Shown here piece after piece: positions 1 to 7,450 of a DNA stretch of 11,748 nt. A program made the translations under genes and the position numbers. The stretch spans positions 1 to 11,748 of the forward strand of contig JAPYPM010000056.1 in NCBI GenBank assembly GCA_029937635.1, given 5' to 3'. Numbering within the stretch: the first letter of the stretch is position 1; each line of letters starts with the position of its first letter. The stretch comes from Nitrospinaceae bacterium (GTDB taxonomy: Bacteria > Nitrospinota > Nitrospinia > Nitrospinales > VA-1). The notes under the pieces were generated by a model. That model saw only the letters and a list, made by a program, of their open reading frames with translations, was not told where the DNA came from and did no database searches.

Positions 1-1101
1 AACTCGGTTATAGTATCCGGAACCCATGAATGATAAATCAGCTTTATACTGATCTATATCAGTTTGCGACAAGTTAATTTCTTTATGAACTTCTGGGTAA
101 CAGCCTTGTGGTAGATAATAAAAATTATTTTTACCAAGAGACGATAACTCCTTAAAAAAATCCCCCCTCTGGATAGTAAAAAAATAGTCATAACAGGATG
201 CAATTTCTTTCCAATATGAAAGCGTCCGAAAGTCTTCAACAAACCAGAAAGCAATCGGAATATTTAGTAGTTTTAAATTTTTAATTGTTTCGGGAGTCAT
301 AGGTGCCTGAGCAAGCGCAAGAATCAAATCAGGCTTGTAATCAGCAGCTTTTGCTGCAATAAGCTGACCCATGAAATGCGAAAATTGATTAGATAATGCT
401 TCTTCGTTTACTTTATTTCGAGTTGTGTTTTTTATAGAAAAAAATCCCTCAGCAAACTTATCACATTCGACCGAATCTACGTCATGTCCTATATCGTTAA
501 GTGCTTGTTTGCAATATTTTGCTGTAGGTAGTGATCCACCATAATAAGGATTTATCACTAGTATTTTTAGGCGGTTAACATTTAAATAAGTAGACGTTTC
601 TATTGCTTTATCAAGTCTCAGGAAGTAATCATAAGACAAACGCTTTGATGGCTGATGTTCATATTTTTTCCAATTATCTATTTTATTAGAGGAGACTATT
701 TTTGGTGGTGGAGTAGAAATGCAAAATTTTGTATTCGGGATAAATGGTTCTAAATCAACAGATTCCAAAAAAGCCTGAAAAACAGACATCATCGGCTCAA
801 TTACCAAGACCTCAGAGTTTTGACACCTCTTTAATATCTCCAACACATGATATCCAAACCCAAGACCATAAATTACAGGCATTACATTGTCGTTTAAAAC
901 ATAGTCTGACAATCCATCTGTAGCTTCTTTTAGTGGATAATAATTGCTATGTAGTGAAACTGACCCTATTTGAGGTATAAGATTTCCATCTTTGGCCAGT
1001 AAAACTCTAACAACATTTTGCTTTGGCTCTCGCTCAACTCTAGCGGCCAAAGATGGTTGTGAAACCCGCAATAGTTCCAAGTTTTTTTTAAATAATTCCA
1101 A
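1..1101 (-). CDS. MAF-like / CgeB-like glycosyltransferase, C-terminus cut by window edge
   Basis: A frame stays open for 367 codons from a TTG at 1101-1099 to the left edge, so the gene is partial. The N-terminal part (about residues 75-115) reads VIYGLGFGYHVLEIL and then LVIEP, the dinucleotide-binding-like pattern of the MAF/MptE-like (DUF115) fold found in flagellin and surface-glycan modification proteins. A second domain starts near residue 178 with KILVINPYYGG and continues with a KPDLILALAQAP stretch (256-267), IPIAFWFVEDFR (281-292), YDYFFTIQRG and YLPQGCYP, the signature style of CgeB/DUF3880 glycosyltransferases. The missing part should hold the nucleotide-sugar-binding half. The frame upstream is closed by TAA only two codons before the TTG, which makes TTG (or ATT) the only possible start; AGGA sits 6 nt before the TTG. 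It lies 18 bp behind the glycosyltransferase-methyltransferase gene and is probably co-transcribed. Family assignment is good; the acceptor (flagellin, lipid or glycan) is unknown. Confidence 0.85.
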   Translation of the reverse strand, partial: MELFKKNLELLRVSQPSLAARVEREPKQNVVRVLLAKDGNLIPQIGSVSLHSNYYPLKEATDGLSDYVLNDNVMPVIYGLGFGYHVLEILKRCQNSEVLVIEPMMSVFQAFLESVDLEPFIPNTKFCISTPPPKIVSSNKIDNWKKYEHQPSKRLSYDYFLRLDKAIETSTYLNVNRLKILVINPYYGGSLPTAKYCKQALNDIGHDVDSVECDKFAEGFFSIKNTTRNKVNEEALSNQFSHFMGQLIAAKAADYKPDLILALAQAPMTPETIKNLKLLNIPIAFWFVEDFRTLSYWKEIASCYDYFFTIQRGDFFKELSSLGKNNFYYLPQGCYPEVHKEINLSQTDIDQYKADLSFMGSGYYNRV

Positions 1102-1107
1102 AATTTA

Positions 1108-1111
1108 TCCT
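1108..1111 (-). promoter_or_regulatory. Ribosome binding site deciding a TTG start
   Basis: AGGA on the minus strand lies 6 nt before the TTG at 1101-1099. No ATG is available in frame, since a TAA lies two codons upstream, so this site supports TTG initiation of the CgeB-like gene. Confidence 0.65.
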
Positions 1112-1119
1112 ATTATTTT

Positions 1120-3708
1120 TTAGTAAACTTTTTCTTTCTTGTCATCCATAAAAACTTCGGCCACCAAAGAATTAGCCTTTGACATATCTGAGGGGTAAGA
1201 TTTAGAAAAACAATCATAAAATTCAACTAAAAGTGTTTCCTCGTTTTCAATAAGTTCAGCAAGTTGATCGATATTAATATTTGATGGTTCTTCAGTTGTT
1301 ATTTCGTTTATTGGGTTAATACTTGAAGTTGTTTTCTCGTTTTCATCTATTTTTCTAAGCATAATTTTTGCATCTATGTGATTTGGGTTTAATTCCAAAA
1401 TAAGGGAAAGAGTATCGTGGACTTCAATAAAGCGGTTTGATTTATCTAATATACCAGCGAGTCCAAGCAGAATATCTTCATTGCTAGGGTGAACTTCGAG
1501 ATATCGTTTCATAGCTTGTTCTATCTGGTAAAATTGTTTGCCATCATAAGATAGTTCAAGCAAACTACTCATTGCCATCTTGTTTTCAATATTTAATTTC
1601 AATGCTTGACTAAACGCATCCATAGCATTGTCAATTTCATTCATCTTGGAGTAAGCAATTCCAAGTCCACTATAAGCCTTATCACTTTCTGGAAAGTTTT
1701 TGATTATGCTGGAAAATCGCTTAACTGCGTTATCCAATTTATTTAGTTGAACTTCCAATAAGCCAATACCCACAGACGCAATATATCCTTTTGTATCAAC
1801 TTCAAGACTTTTTTGATAATACTTTTCTGCACTTACTATATTTTGTAAATTCATATAACAGTTCCCTACCCGAGCTAAAATTTCTGCATAGTCAGGATTG
1901 CTAATATCTGCCTCAGTATAAGTTTTAATTGCATCTTCATATGCTCCATCAAATTCTAAAGATTCCCCCTCCTTTAAAATATCCTTCATAGGATTCTTCT
2001 TTATATCATTAACCTCACTCTTAAAAGTTGCTGTGATTTTGTACTGGTACACAAAAAACTTTTTTAATTCCTCAGCCGAAAGATCTCTAATTTTTATGCG
2101 ACCAATATTTAATTCCGCTATTTGAGAATTCATGTTTTTGTATTGAGGGTCAAGTGTTTCACTAACAGTTGATATTTTGTATCCTGCTTCATCGAATAGT
2201 TTTAAAATTTCACGGTAAGTAAAGAATCTCAAATGAGTTCGATCTAAAATACCTTCATCTTTATAAGTCCAATTTCCTTCGACAAGTTGATTTAAAACCC
2301 CTAGGTATTGAACATTCGGTATACTGGCTATTATTGTTCCATCCATTTTTAAAAATTTTCTAATTTTTTTTAAAACCGTAAGAGGATCTACAAGATGTTC
2401 CAACACATCAGCAAATAAAATACAATCAAATCTCTGTTCCTCAAATGGTAGATCAAGAGTTTCAACATTTCCCTCAATAACACAATCCAATACTTTTTTT
2501 GCCTCTAGAGCTGCCTTATGATCTATTTCAACACCAGCAAAATAAACATCTGAATTTTTCTTTAATTCTCTTCCTGTCATACCAGCAGCACACCCTATTT
2601 CAAGAATATCAGTAGCGTCTTTTGGAACTAATGACACGACATCATCGCGAACATGTTTATAATATTGAGGCATTGATGTATCTTCTTGTTCAGTTTTTAG
2701 CGAAATGTTCTCCTTTGGTAGTTCTTTTGAGGAATTCTCTAAAAAGTCAATAATTACTGTTTCGATACTTTTTAACCAAAGTTTCAAGAATTTAGTTTGC
2801 GAAAATTTTTCTCTAACAGTTTCCCTAGCACTTTGTCCTAAAGAAATTGCTAAATCCCTGTCCTCAAGCAAAGTAGCTACACATCTCTTAAGATATTCAA
2901 CATCATTTGATATATATCCATTAATTCCATCGTTTATTGGTGAGGTTTTATTTGCAATGGAAATGATAGGCATACCAACTGCCATGGCTTCCAATAAAGA
3001 TAAATTGTACCCATCTTCGTAATCATTTGACGTTGTATGTAGGTACACTCGTAGTGATCTATAATGGCATAGCAAGTCATCAAACCCAGATGATATTCTA
3101 GACCCCAAAATATTTGGATTCTGCCCAAGGGTGATAGATGAAATATTTGATAATATAGCCTCACTTTTGGTAAAACCCATCATAATGTCTCTTTCTTTAA
3201 TCATATTACCCACCCTCAATACTGACGGCTTAATACCCGTGTACCCACCATAATCATCTACATTAATTCCAGGTAATATGACATCTCCGTCCATATTCCA
3301 ATCATTACGCTTACTTTCAGAAATAAAAATCTTCTTAACATTTATAAGTAATGGCTTTAATTTGTTAAGGTAATCAACGCGATCTACTATATTTCCACCT
3401 AGTTCTATTTCAGTATTTAATTTATTGTGAAAAACAATAATTTTAGGTAGGCTATATTCATATATTTTTACAAGATCCTTGATATTATGAGCTATAACAA
3501 GATCCACATCACCTTCATCTAATTGAGATATGGCTTCTTCTTCGGATAACAAAATCACATTATTGGGAATGGGGCGCATATTTGTGTCCCAGTGCCGGTA
3601 ATTACCCTCGGAAATTTCTGGTTCAACAATTAAAAAGGTATGACCAATTTTGGAAAGCAAACATAAATAAGGCTCGTGCCAATTGTAGCTAAGGATCTTT
3701 AAATGCAT
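1120..3708 (-). CDS. Glycosyltransferase-methyltransferase-TPR three-domain protein
   Basis: An 862-residue cytoplasmic-looking protein with three parts. Residues 1 to about 325 are a GT4-like glycosyltransferase: the N-terminus reads HLKILSYNWHEPYLCLLSK, and the donor-site region has YEDGYNLSLLEAMAVGMP (about 230-247), in which an Asp takes the place of the usual first Glu of the EX7E motif. Residues about 345-555 are a class I SAM methyltransferase with glycine motif ILEIGCAAGMTG (368-379), FDCILFADVLEHL (427-439) and a post-motif SIPN. Residues about 575-780 hold five or six TPR repeats, followed by a low-complexity linker and a short C-terminal helical piece. The frame is open to a TTG at 3783, but the ATG at 3708 matches the usual family N-terminus and has AGGA about 10 nt upstream, while the TTG has no ribosome site and would lie about 12 nt from the predicted transcription start. 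It probably both glycosylates and methylates a surface glycan or glycoprotein, with the TPRs as a docking platform; the substrate is unknown. Confidence 0.9.
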   Translation of the reverse strand: MHLKILSYNWHEPYLCLLSKIGHTFLIVEPEISEGNYRHWDTNMRPIPNNVILLSEEEAISQLDEGDVDLVIAHNIKDLVKIYEYSLPKIIVFHNKLNTEIELGGNIVDRVDYLNKLKPLLINVKKIFISESKRNDWNMDGDVILPGINVDDYGGYTGIKPSVLRVGNMIKERDIMMGFTKSEAILSNISSITLGQNPNILGSRISSGFDDLLCHYRSLRVYLHTTSNDYEDGYNLSLLEAMAVGMPIISIANKTSPINDGINGYISNDVEYLKRCVATLLEDRDLAISLGQSARETVREKFSQTKFLKLWLKSIETVIIDFLENSSKELPKENISLKTEQEDTSMPQYYKHVRDDVVSLVPKDATDILEIGCAAGMTGRELKKNSDVYFAGVEIDHKAALEAKKVLDCVIEGNVETLDLPFEEQRFDCILFADVLEHLVDPLTVLKKIRKFLKMDGTIIASIPNVQYLGVLNQLVEGNWTYKDEGILDRTHLRFFTYREILKLFDEAGYKISTVSETLDPQYKNMNSQIAELNIGRIKIRDLSAEELKKFFVYQYKITATFKSEVNDIKKNPMKDILKEGESLEFDGAYEDAIKTYTEADISNPDYAEILARVGNCYMNLQNIVSAEKYYQKSLEVDTKGYIASVGIGLLEVQLNKLDNAVKRFSSIIKNFPESDKAYSGLGIAYSKMNEIDNAMDAFSQALKLNIENKMAMSSLLELSYDGKQFYQIEQAMKRYLEVHPSNEDILLGLAGILDKSNRFIEVHDTLSLILELNPNHIDAKIMLRKIDENEKTTSSINPINEITTEEPSNINIDQLAELIENEETLLVEFYDCFSKSYPSDMSKANSLVAEVFMDDKKEKVY

Positions 3709-3801
3709 AGTTAGGTATTCCTGAGAAGTAGTTATTTCTATACACTTAACGGTTTTTTCTGAAATCGACTTAACGACAATCAATAATCGTGATATTTGAA
3801 T

Positions 3802-3831
3802 ATAATATGAAGAGTTAAATCATACGGTCAA
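3802..3831 (-). promoter_or_regulatory. Predicted sigma70-type promoter for the glycosyltransferase pair
   Basis: The minus strand has TTGACC (3831-3826), an 18-nt spacer and TATTAT (3807-3802), each box one base from consensus. The start of transcription would fall near 3795, leaving a leader of about 87 nt before the ATG at 3708. The rest of the 3709-3955 gap is AT-rich and must also hold the plus-strand promoter of the molybdoenzyme; a TATAAT occurs at 3900-3905 but without a convincing -35 box. Confidence 0.5.
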
Positions 3832-3955
3832 CTCAAAAAATCCTATATCAATCCTAAAAGTGGTAATCGCTAACAAACCAAAATAATTTTAAATAAATTT
3901 ATAATAACGTTTAAAAACATATATTTATATATAATTACTTTAGAGATTTAATACG

Positions 3956-4642
3956 ATGGAACAAAGCTATAATCAAAAAAGAATTACAGGAAAAGAAAAA
4001 CTTGCTAAGTATAGAAAAACTATTTTAGAACAAAAAAATTGGGATGATGAGGTTCCGCAAGGTGAAGGGCCTTTAAACAGAGATGGGAACCCAAAACGAC
4101 CTCCTGGTCAAAGAATTGTTACAAACTGGCCCGTTCTTGATTTAGGGTTTCAACCAAAGATTGATGAAGAAGACTGGTCTTTGACAGTTTCAGGATTAGT
4201 TAAAAATCCAAAGATGTTCTCGTGGGAAGAGTTTATGGCTCTACCCCAAGTTGAAGATGTTTCTGACTTTCATTGTGTTACATCATGGAGTCGTTTGGAT
4301 AATCACTGGAAAGGTGTAAGGTTTTTAGATATAGCAAATCACTGTGAAGTTCTTTCAACGGCAAAATTTGTATATATGAAATCATACGATGCTTACAGCA
4401 CAAACCTTCCACTTAATGAAGCAATGAAACCCGATGTTTTGTTAGTTTATCAGTGGGAAGGGGCTTCAATAACATATGAGCATGGGGGACCTGTTAGAAT
4501 GATAACACCCCAACTTTATGCTTGGAAAGGTTCTAAGTGGATTGGTGAAATTGAATTTCGAGATTATGATGAGCTGGGATACTGGGAAAAACGTGGTTAT
4601 TCAAACTCAGCTGAACCCTGGCTTAACGATCGATACTCTTAA
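3956..4642 (+). CDS. Sulfite-oxidase-fold molybdopterin-dependent oxidoreductase, cytoplasmic
   Basis: A 228-residue single-domain protein of the 'oxidoreductase molybdopterin-binding' family (Pfam PF00174). Key motifs are DFHCVTSWSRLDNHWKGV (residues 104-121), in which Cys107 corresponds to the cysteine that ligates molybdenum in sulfite oxidase and YedY/MsrP, and HGGPVRMITPQLYAWKGSKW (177-195 region), the conserved pterin-contact stretch ending in KGSKWI. There is no twin-arginine or other signal peptide and no transmembrane segment, so unlike MsrP it should stay in the cytoplasm, like the YuiH-type short proteins. No heme, dimerisation domain or membrane partner is encoded beside it, so the electron partner and true substrate (sulfite, sulfoxide or other) cannot be told. 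ATG start; the ribosome site is weak (GAG about 10 nt upstream). It is the only plus-strand gene here, divergent from the glycosyltransferase and overlapping the convergent small gene by 4 bp. Confidence 0.93.
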   Translation: MEQSYNQKRITGKEKLAKYRKTILEQKNWDDEVPQGEGPLNRDGNPKRPPGQRIVTNWPVLDLGFQPKIDEEDWSLTVSGLVKNPKMFSWEEFMALPQVEDVSDFHCVTSWSRLDNHWKGVRFLDIANHCEVLSTAKFVYMKSYDAYSTNLPLNEAMKPDVLLVYQWEGASITYEHGGPVRMITPQLYAWKGSKWIGEIEFRDYDELGYWEKRGYSNSAEPWLNDRYS

Positions 4643-4947
4643 TCGTCTTCTTCTTCTTGTTCTTCTTTCAAGGCTGAACATGTATCGAAAAGCAATTGCA
4701 ACACACCAACCATCCGCACAAAATCAACTTCCTCCGCATCTTTAATCCACTCGCTATAGCCATTTTGCTCTAAACAAAAAATACCCGTTTTATTGTCTTT
4801 GTCGGTTATTTCGGGACTTTTACACCATTTTCCTTCGCTAGCCAATTGACTTAAAATAACTGTATATTCACCTCCAGATTCAACTAGTTTTCGAGAAATA
4901 GAGCTAACAGGTAGTTGGCTAATGAGTGGCTCAAGTATTGGATGCAT
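4639..4947 (-). CDS. Small hypothetical protein with acidic tail
   Basis: A 102-residue protein with no family I recognise. It starts MHPILEPLISQLPVSSISRK, contains two cysteines in its middle (near KWCKSP and GIFCLEQ), has a hydrophobic helix-like stretch around VRMVGVLQLLFDTCSAL and ends in an acidic run EEQEEEDD. No signal peptide or membrane span. It lies 13 bp behind the leucine-rich-repeat gene in the same direction, so it is probably the last gene of the metF group. Its stop overlaps the stop of the convergent molybdoenzyme gene within a shared TTAA. It is judged real because it is contiguous with the operon, has an ATG start and a plausible globular composition, but no clear ribosome site precedes the ATG. 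Confidence 0.6.
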   Translation of the reverse strand: MHPILEPLISQLPVSSISRKLVESGGEYTVILSQLASEGKWCKSPEITDKDNKTGIFCLEQNGYSEWIKDAEEVDFVRMVGVLQLLFDTCSALKEEQEEEDD

Positions 4948-4960
4948 GATTTTATTATTT

Positions 4961-5695
4961 TTATAAAACTCTAAATGTCTTAAGTTTAATAAAAGCGTCT
5001 GATTCCATAATATTTTTCACACCATCATCCCCTAAGTAATTCTCAATCATAAGCAGAGTTTCTACGTTGACTAATGTTTTAGTGTCAGCCAACGCCCTTG
5101 CAGAGTCTGGATGAAGATAGTTTCTACCAATATTAAGGTGTTTCACTTTTTGTAGAACTTTTGATTTTGCCAAAACTTTTATTGATTTAATAGTAAGACC
5201 TGTTCGGTAAAAATTTAATTTTCGGATATTCCCAAAGCTTGGATTTTTTGCAAGGGTGATTAAAGTATCATCACCAACCTGATTTTCTTGAAAATTCAAA
5301 ACTTGTAATTTTTGAAAGTTCGCGCAGTTAACGATAGCAATACCTCCCACAGTATCGATATTATTAAAATGAATATCTAAAACTGAAAGACCTTTCAGGA
5401 AAGAAGCCTCAGCTAAAGCAAACGCACCTTTATTAGAAATATTATTATCATTTAGATAAAGGCGTTTAAGGCTTTTAAAATTATCACACCCAAAAAGATG
5501 AACTGCTCCTCGCCAGGTAATACTATTATTTGATAGGTCCAAGTCTTCAATATTTCTAAGCTTTGAAGATTTTACTAGGGCTTCAACTCCTTCATCTCCT
5601 AAAAATTTGCCCTTAAGCTCTATTGTATCTCCCCCATCCGAAAGGGATTCGTCAATAAGCCTATTTATGTAATCAATCTTTAATTGAGAAATCAT
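4961..5695 (-). CDS. Leucine-rich-repeat protein (ribonuclease-inhibitor type)
   Basis: A 244-residue protein that is almost wholly repeats: after a 24-residue N-terminal helix there are eight consecutive units of exactly 27 residues (25-240) and a 4-residue end. The unit runs LxLxxNxIxxxGAxALAxxxxLxxLxx, for example LYLNDNNISNKGAFALAEAS, which is the ribonuclease-inhibitor-like LRR class with a beta strand and a helix in each turn. No signal peptide, membrane span or catalytic domain is present, so it is most likely a binding or scaffold protein; with no N-terminal Sec signal it would be cytoplasmic. The ATG overlaps the 3' end of the SUMF1-fold gene by 23 bp, in a different frame, with AAGG about 11 nt upstream, suggesting coupled translation. 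The partner is unknown; the SUMF1-fold protein is exported, so direct contact would need an unusual route. Confidence 0.88.
   Translation of the reverse strand: MISQLKIDYINRLIDESLSDGGDTIELKGKFLGDEGVEALVKSSKLRNIEDLDLSNNSITWRGAVHLFGCDNFKSLKRLYLNDNNISNKGAFALAEASFLKGLSVLDIHFNNIDTVGGIAIVNCANFQKLQVLNFQENQVGDDTLITLAKNPSFGNIRKLNFYRTGLTIKSIKVLAKSKVLQKVKHLNIGRNYLHPDSARALADTKTLVNVETLLMIENYLGDDGVKNIMESDAFIKLKTFRVL
4976..5623 (-). repeat. Eight in-frame 81-bp LRR-coding units
   Basis: The coding sequence consists of eight units of 81 bp (27 codons) without any insertion or deletion between them. They are diverged at base level and obvious only as protein, so they are old duplications and not a recent satellite. 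Confidence 0.85.
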
Positions 5696-6461
5696 CTAAA
5701 GATTTACCTTTTACGTTAATTGAGCATCTAAAACCAATATCACTAAAGTAACGTGATGATGGATGGCTCCAATCGCGATACCCGATTGCCATTGCTTTAA
5801 TACTGTCTGAGTAAGCACCACCTCTCCGAACTTTCATTATTCCACTATTTGGTCCTCTAGGATCTATTAAATTATCTAATACTTGATAATTTGGAGACAT
5901 CCAATCACTTACCCATTCCCAGACATTACCTCCCATATCAAAAACTCCATTTTTATTGGGTGGGTAGCTACCAACCGGAGCAGTTTTATCTCTCATTTTA
6001 AACCCTCCTCTACCTTCTTTGTTGCTAAGATTAAAATCATAACCCCATGGGAATGCACAGCCATCACCATTTCCGGCAGCTTTTTCCCACTGAGCTTCAG
6101 TAGGAAGTGTTTTACCTGTTAGGTAGCAGAAATCGACTGCCTCATACCAACTAACATTGGTAACCGGACATTCATCACAATTTGATAGTTTGCTACGGCG
6201 TAATTTATGGTCAGGAATAATCTCTTCAAATTTTTTATTGCTAACTTCAAAACGATCGATCATAAACTCATTAAGATAAACAAAATGCTCCGGGGCACCG
6301 TGCATGGGGCCAAACTGATTACAGCCCATTCGAAATTTACCCAAAGATATAACACTCATATCTTCAGAGATATCACTTTTTTCTGAATTAGTATTAGAAA
6401 AAGACATGTCAAAAAATAAAACATGGCCAATTATAAAAAATAATTGAATAAAAACTTTCAC
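5673..6461 (-). CDS. Exported SUMF1/FGE-fold protein without the catalytic cysteine pair
   Basis: A 262-residue protein of the formylglycine-generating-enzyme-sulfatase family (Pfam PF03781). Residues 1-22 form a Sec-type signal (KV, then a hydrophobic run FIQLFFIIGHVLFF), so it is probably periplasmic. Family motifs follow in order: FRMGCNQFGPMHGAPEH (43-59), CPVTNVSWYEAVDFC (98-112), GKTLPTEAQWEKAAG (116-130), FDMGGNVWEWVSDW (174-187), RRGGAYSD (212-219) and a closing GFRC (243-246). In genuine formylglycine-generating enzymes a cysteine pair lies just after the RGGS-like motif; here that stretch reads AYSDSIKAMAIGYRD and has no cysteine, so sulfatase activation is unlikely and no sulfatase is nearby. 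Other cysteines (47, 95, 98, 112, 135, 246) may form disulfides or bind metal. The start is GTG; the next ATG (residue 19) would remove the signal peptide. It lies 23 bp behind metF. Confidence 0.88.
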   Translation of the reverse strand: MKVFIQLFFIIGHVLFFDMSFSNTNSEKSDISEDMSVISLGKFRMGCNQFGPMHGAPEHFVYLNEFMIDRFEVSNKKFEEIIPDHKLRRSKLSNCDECPVTNVSWYEAVDFCYLTGKTLPTEAQWEKAAGNGDGCAFPWGYDFNLSNKEGRGGFKMRDKTAPVGSYPPNKNGVFDMGGNVWEWVSDWMSPNYQVLDNLIDPRGPNSGIMKVRRGGAYSDSIKAMAIGYRDWSHPSSRYFSDIGFRCSINVKGKSLDDFSIKD

Positions 6462-6484
6462 GAAAAATTTTTATTATCTAAAAA

Positions 6485-7354
6485 TTATTTTGGAAACCTC
6501 AAACGTTCAAGAACTGACAAAGTTGCTCTAGAACGGTTCAATGTATAAAAATGAACACCCGGAGCACCTTCCTTTAATAATTTTTCACACTGATCTGTTG
6601 CGTGATCAACTCCGATTTTATAAACAGACTCTGGGTCACCCTGGACTTTTTCCAAACGTGCCATCAAATTCTTTGGAATTTTAGCACCACACATTTTTGT
6701 AAATTTTTTAATTTGCTTTAAATTAAGAATAGGCATAATTCCAGGGATTACAGGCACATCTACTCCGATTTTTCTTAAATTATCAACAAAATCTATATAA
6801 TATTGGTTATCAAAAAAAAGTTGAGTAACTATAAAACTTGCACCTGCAAGAACTTTATTCTTAAGATGTATTAAGTCTTCTTCACGATTCAAAGATTCTG
6901 GGTGTCCTTCAGGATAACCTGCAACTCCTATACAAAAAGAAAAATTTTCGTGAGCAAACTGAACTAATTCTGTAGCATAACCAAATCCATTGGCAGGCTT
7001 TATAAAATTTTCTTCTCCTGATGGTGGGTCTCCTCGAAGTGCTAGCACATTATCTACATTTTGTTTTTTTATAGATTCAAGCGTTTTAAAAATTTCATCA
7101 GAACTATTACCTACACACGTTAGATGAGCCATACTTTCTAGCCCAATGTCATTTTTTATACGGCCAACCAAGTCGATCGTTTTTGATCGAGTGCTTCCCC
7201 CGGCTCCATAAGTCACTGAAACAAAGGCGGGGTTCCAAGATTTTAAATTATCAATTGTTTTAAATAACTTGTCAAAGCCATCGATATCCTTAGGTGGAAA
7301 AAACTCAAATGAAAAAACAGGCTTACCTTGTCTGATAATATCAATGATTTTCAT
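6485..7354 (-). CDS. metF: 5,10-methylenetetrahydrofolate reductase
   Basis: A 289-residue FAD-dependent enzyme that reduces 5,10-methylenetetrahydrofolate to 5-methyltetrahydrofolate, the methyl donor for methionine synthase. Full-length compared with bacterial MetF (about 290-300 residues). Motifs: FSFEFFPPK with the catalytic Glu17, FVSVTYGAGGSTR (44-56), HLTCVG (77-82), VLALRGDPP with flavin-contact Asp109, VAGYPEGHPES (144-154), SFIVTQLFFDN (173-183), PGIMPI (204-209) and GVHFYTLNRS (266-275). It has no signal peptide and is cytoplasmic. ATG start, but no clear ribosome site. It heads a tight four-gene group with the SUMF1-fold, LRR and small unknown genes; a link between one-carbon metabolism and these is not obvious, so the linkage may only be transcriptional. 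The 96-bp gap upstream (7355-7450) is AT-rich and presumably holds its promoter. Confidence 0.97.
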   Translation of the reverse strand: MKIIDIIRQGKPVFSFEFFPPKDIDGFDKLFKTIDNLKSWNPAFVSVTYGAGGSTRSKTIDLVGRIKNDIGLESMAHLTCVGNSSDEIFKTLESIKKQNVDNVLALRGDPPSGEENFIKPANGFGYATELVQFAHENFSFCIGVAGYPEGHPESLNREEDLIHLKNKVLAGASFIVTQLFFDNQYYIDFVDNLRKIGVDVPVIPGIMPILNLKQIKKFTKMCGAKIPKNLMARLEKVQGDPESVYKIGVDHATDQCEKLLKEGAPGVHFYTLNRSRATLSVLERLRFPK

Positions 7355-7450
7355 ATTATTACTAAAATTACAAAATATTTAATATCTAGAAAATAATAGC
7401 CTGAAGCAACGCTGATAAGCTTATACGAAAACTAATTAGGTAGGATAAAA

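Noticed and set aside
54..254. A 66-codon minus-strand frame inside the CgeB-like gene
   Set aside because: It is an alternative frame of the longer open frame running from 1101 to the left edge, which carries the recognisable domains.
3709..3783. Longer form of the glycosyltransferase from the TTG at 3783
   Set aside because: The extra 25 residues do not look like the family, the TTG lacks a ribosome site and lies only about 12 nt from the predicted transcription start.
4643..4675. Homology between the acidic tails of the small unknown protein and the octaheme cytochrome
   Set aside because: Both are simple Glu/Asp runs from low-complexity CTT/CTC DNA; such likeness arises by chance and the rest of the proteins differ.
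4518..4745. Plus-strand 75-codon frame across the end of the molybdoenzyme
   Set aside because: It overlaps conserved molybdoenzyme residues in another frame and has no family resemblance.
6463..6491. AT-rich near-palindrome between metF and the SUMF1-fold gene as a terminator
   Set aside because: Made only of A and T runs without a GC stem, and it lies in a 23-bp gap between probably co-transcribed genes.
7415..7424. Ten-base palindrome ATAAGCTTAT in the gap before metF
   Set aside because: Too short and AT-rich to call an operator or terminator; no T-run or second copy was found.
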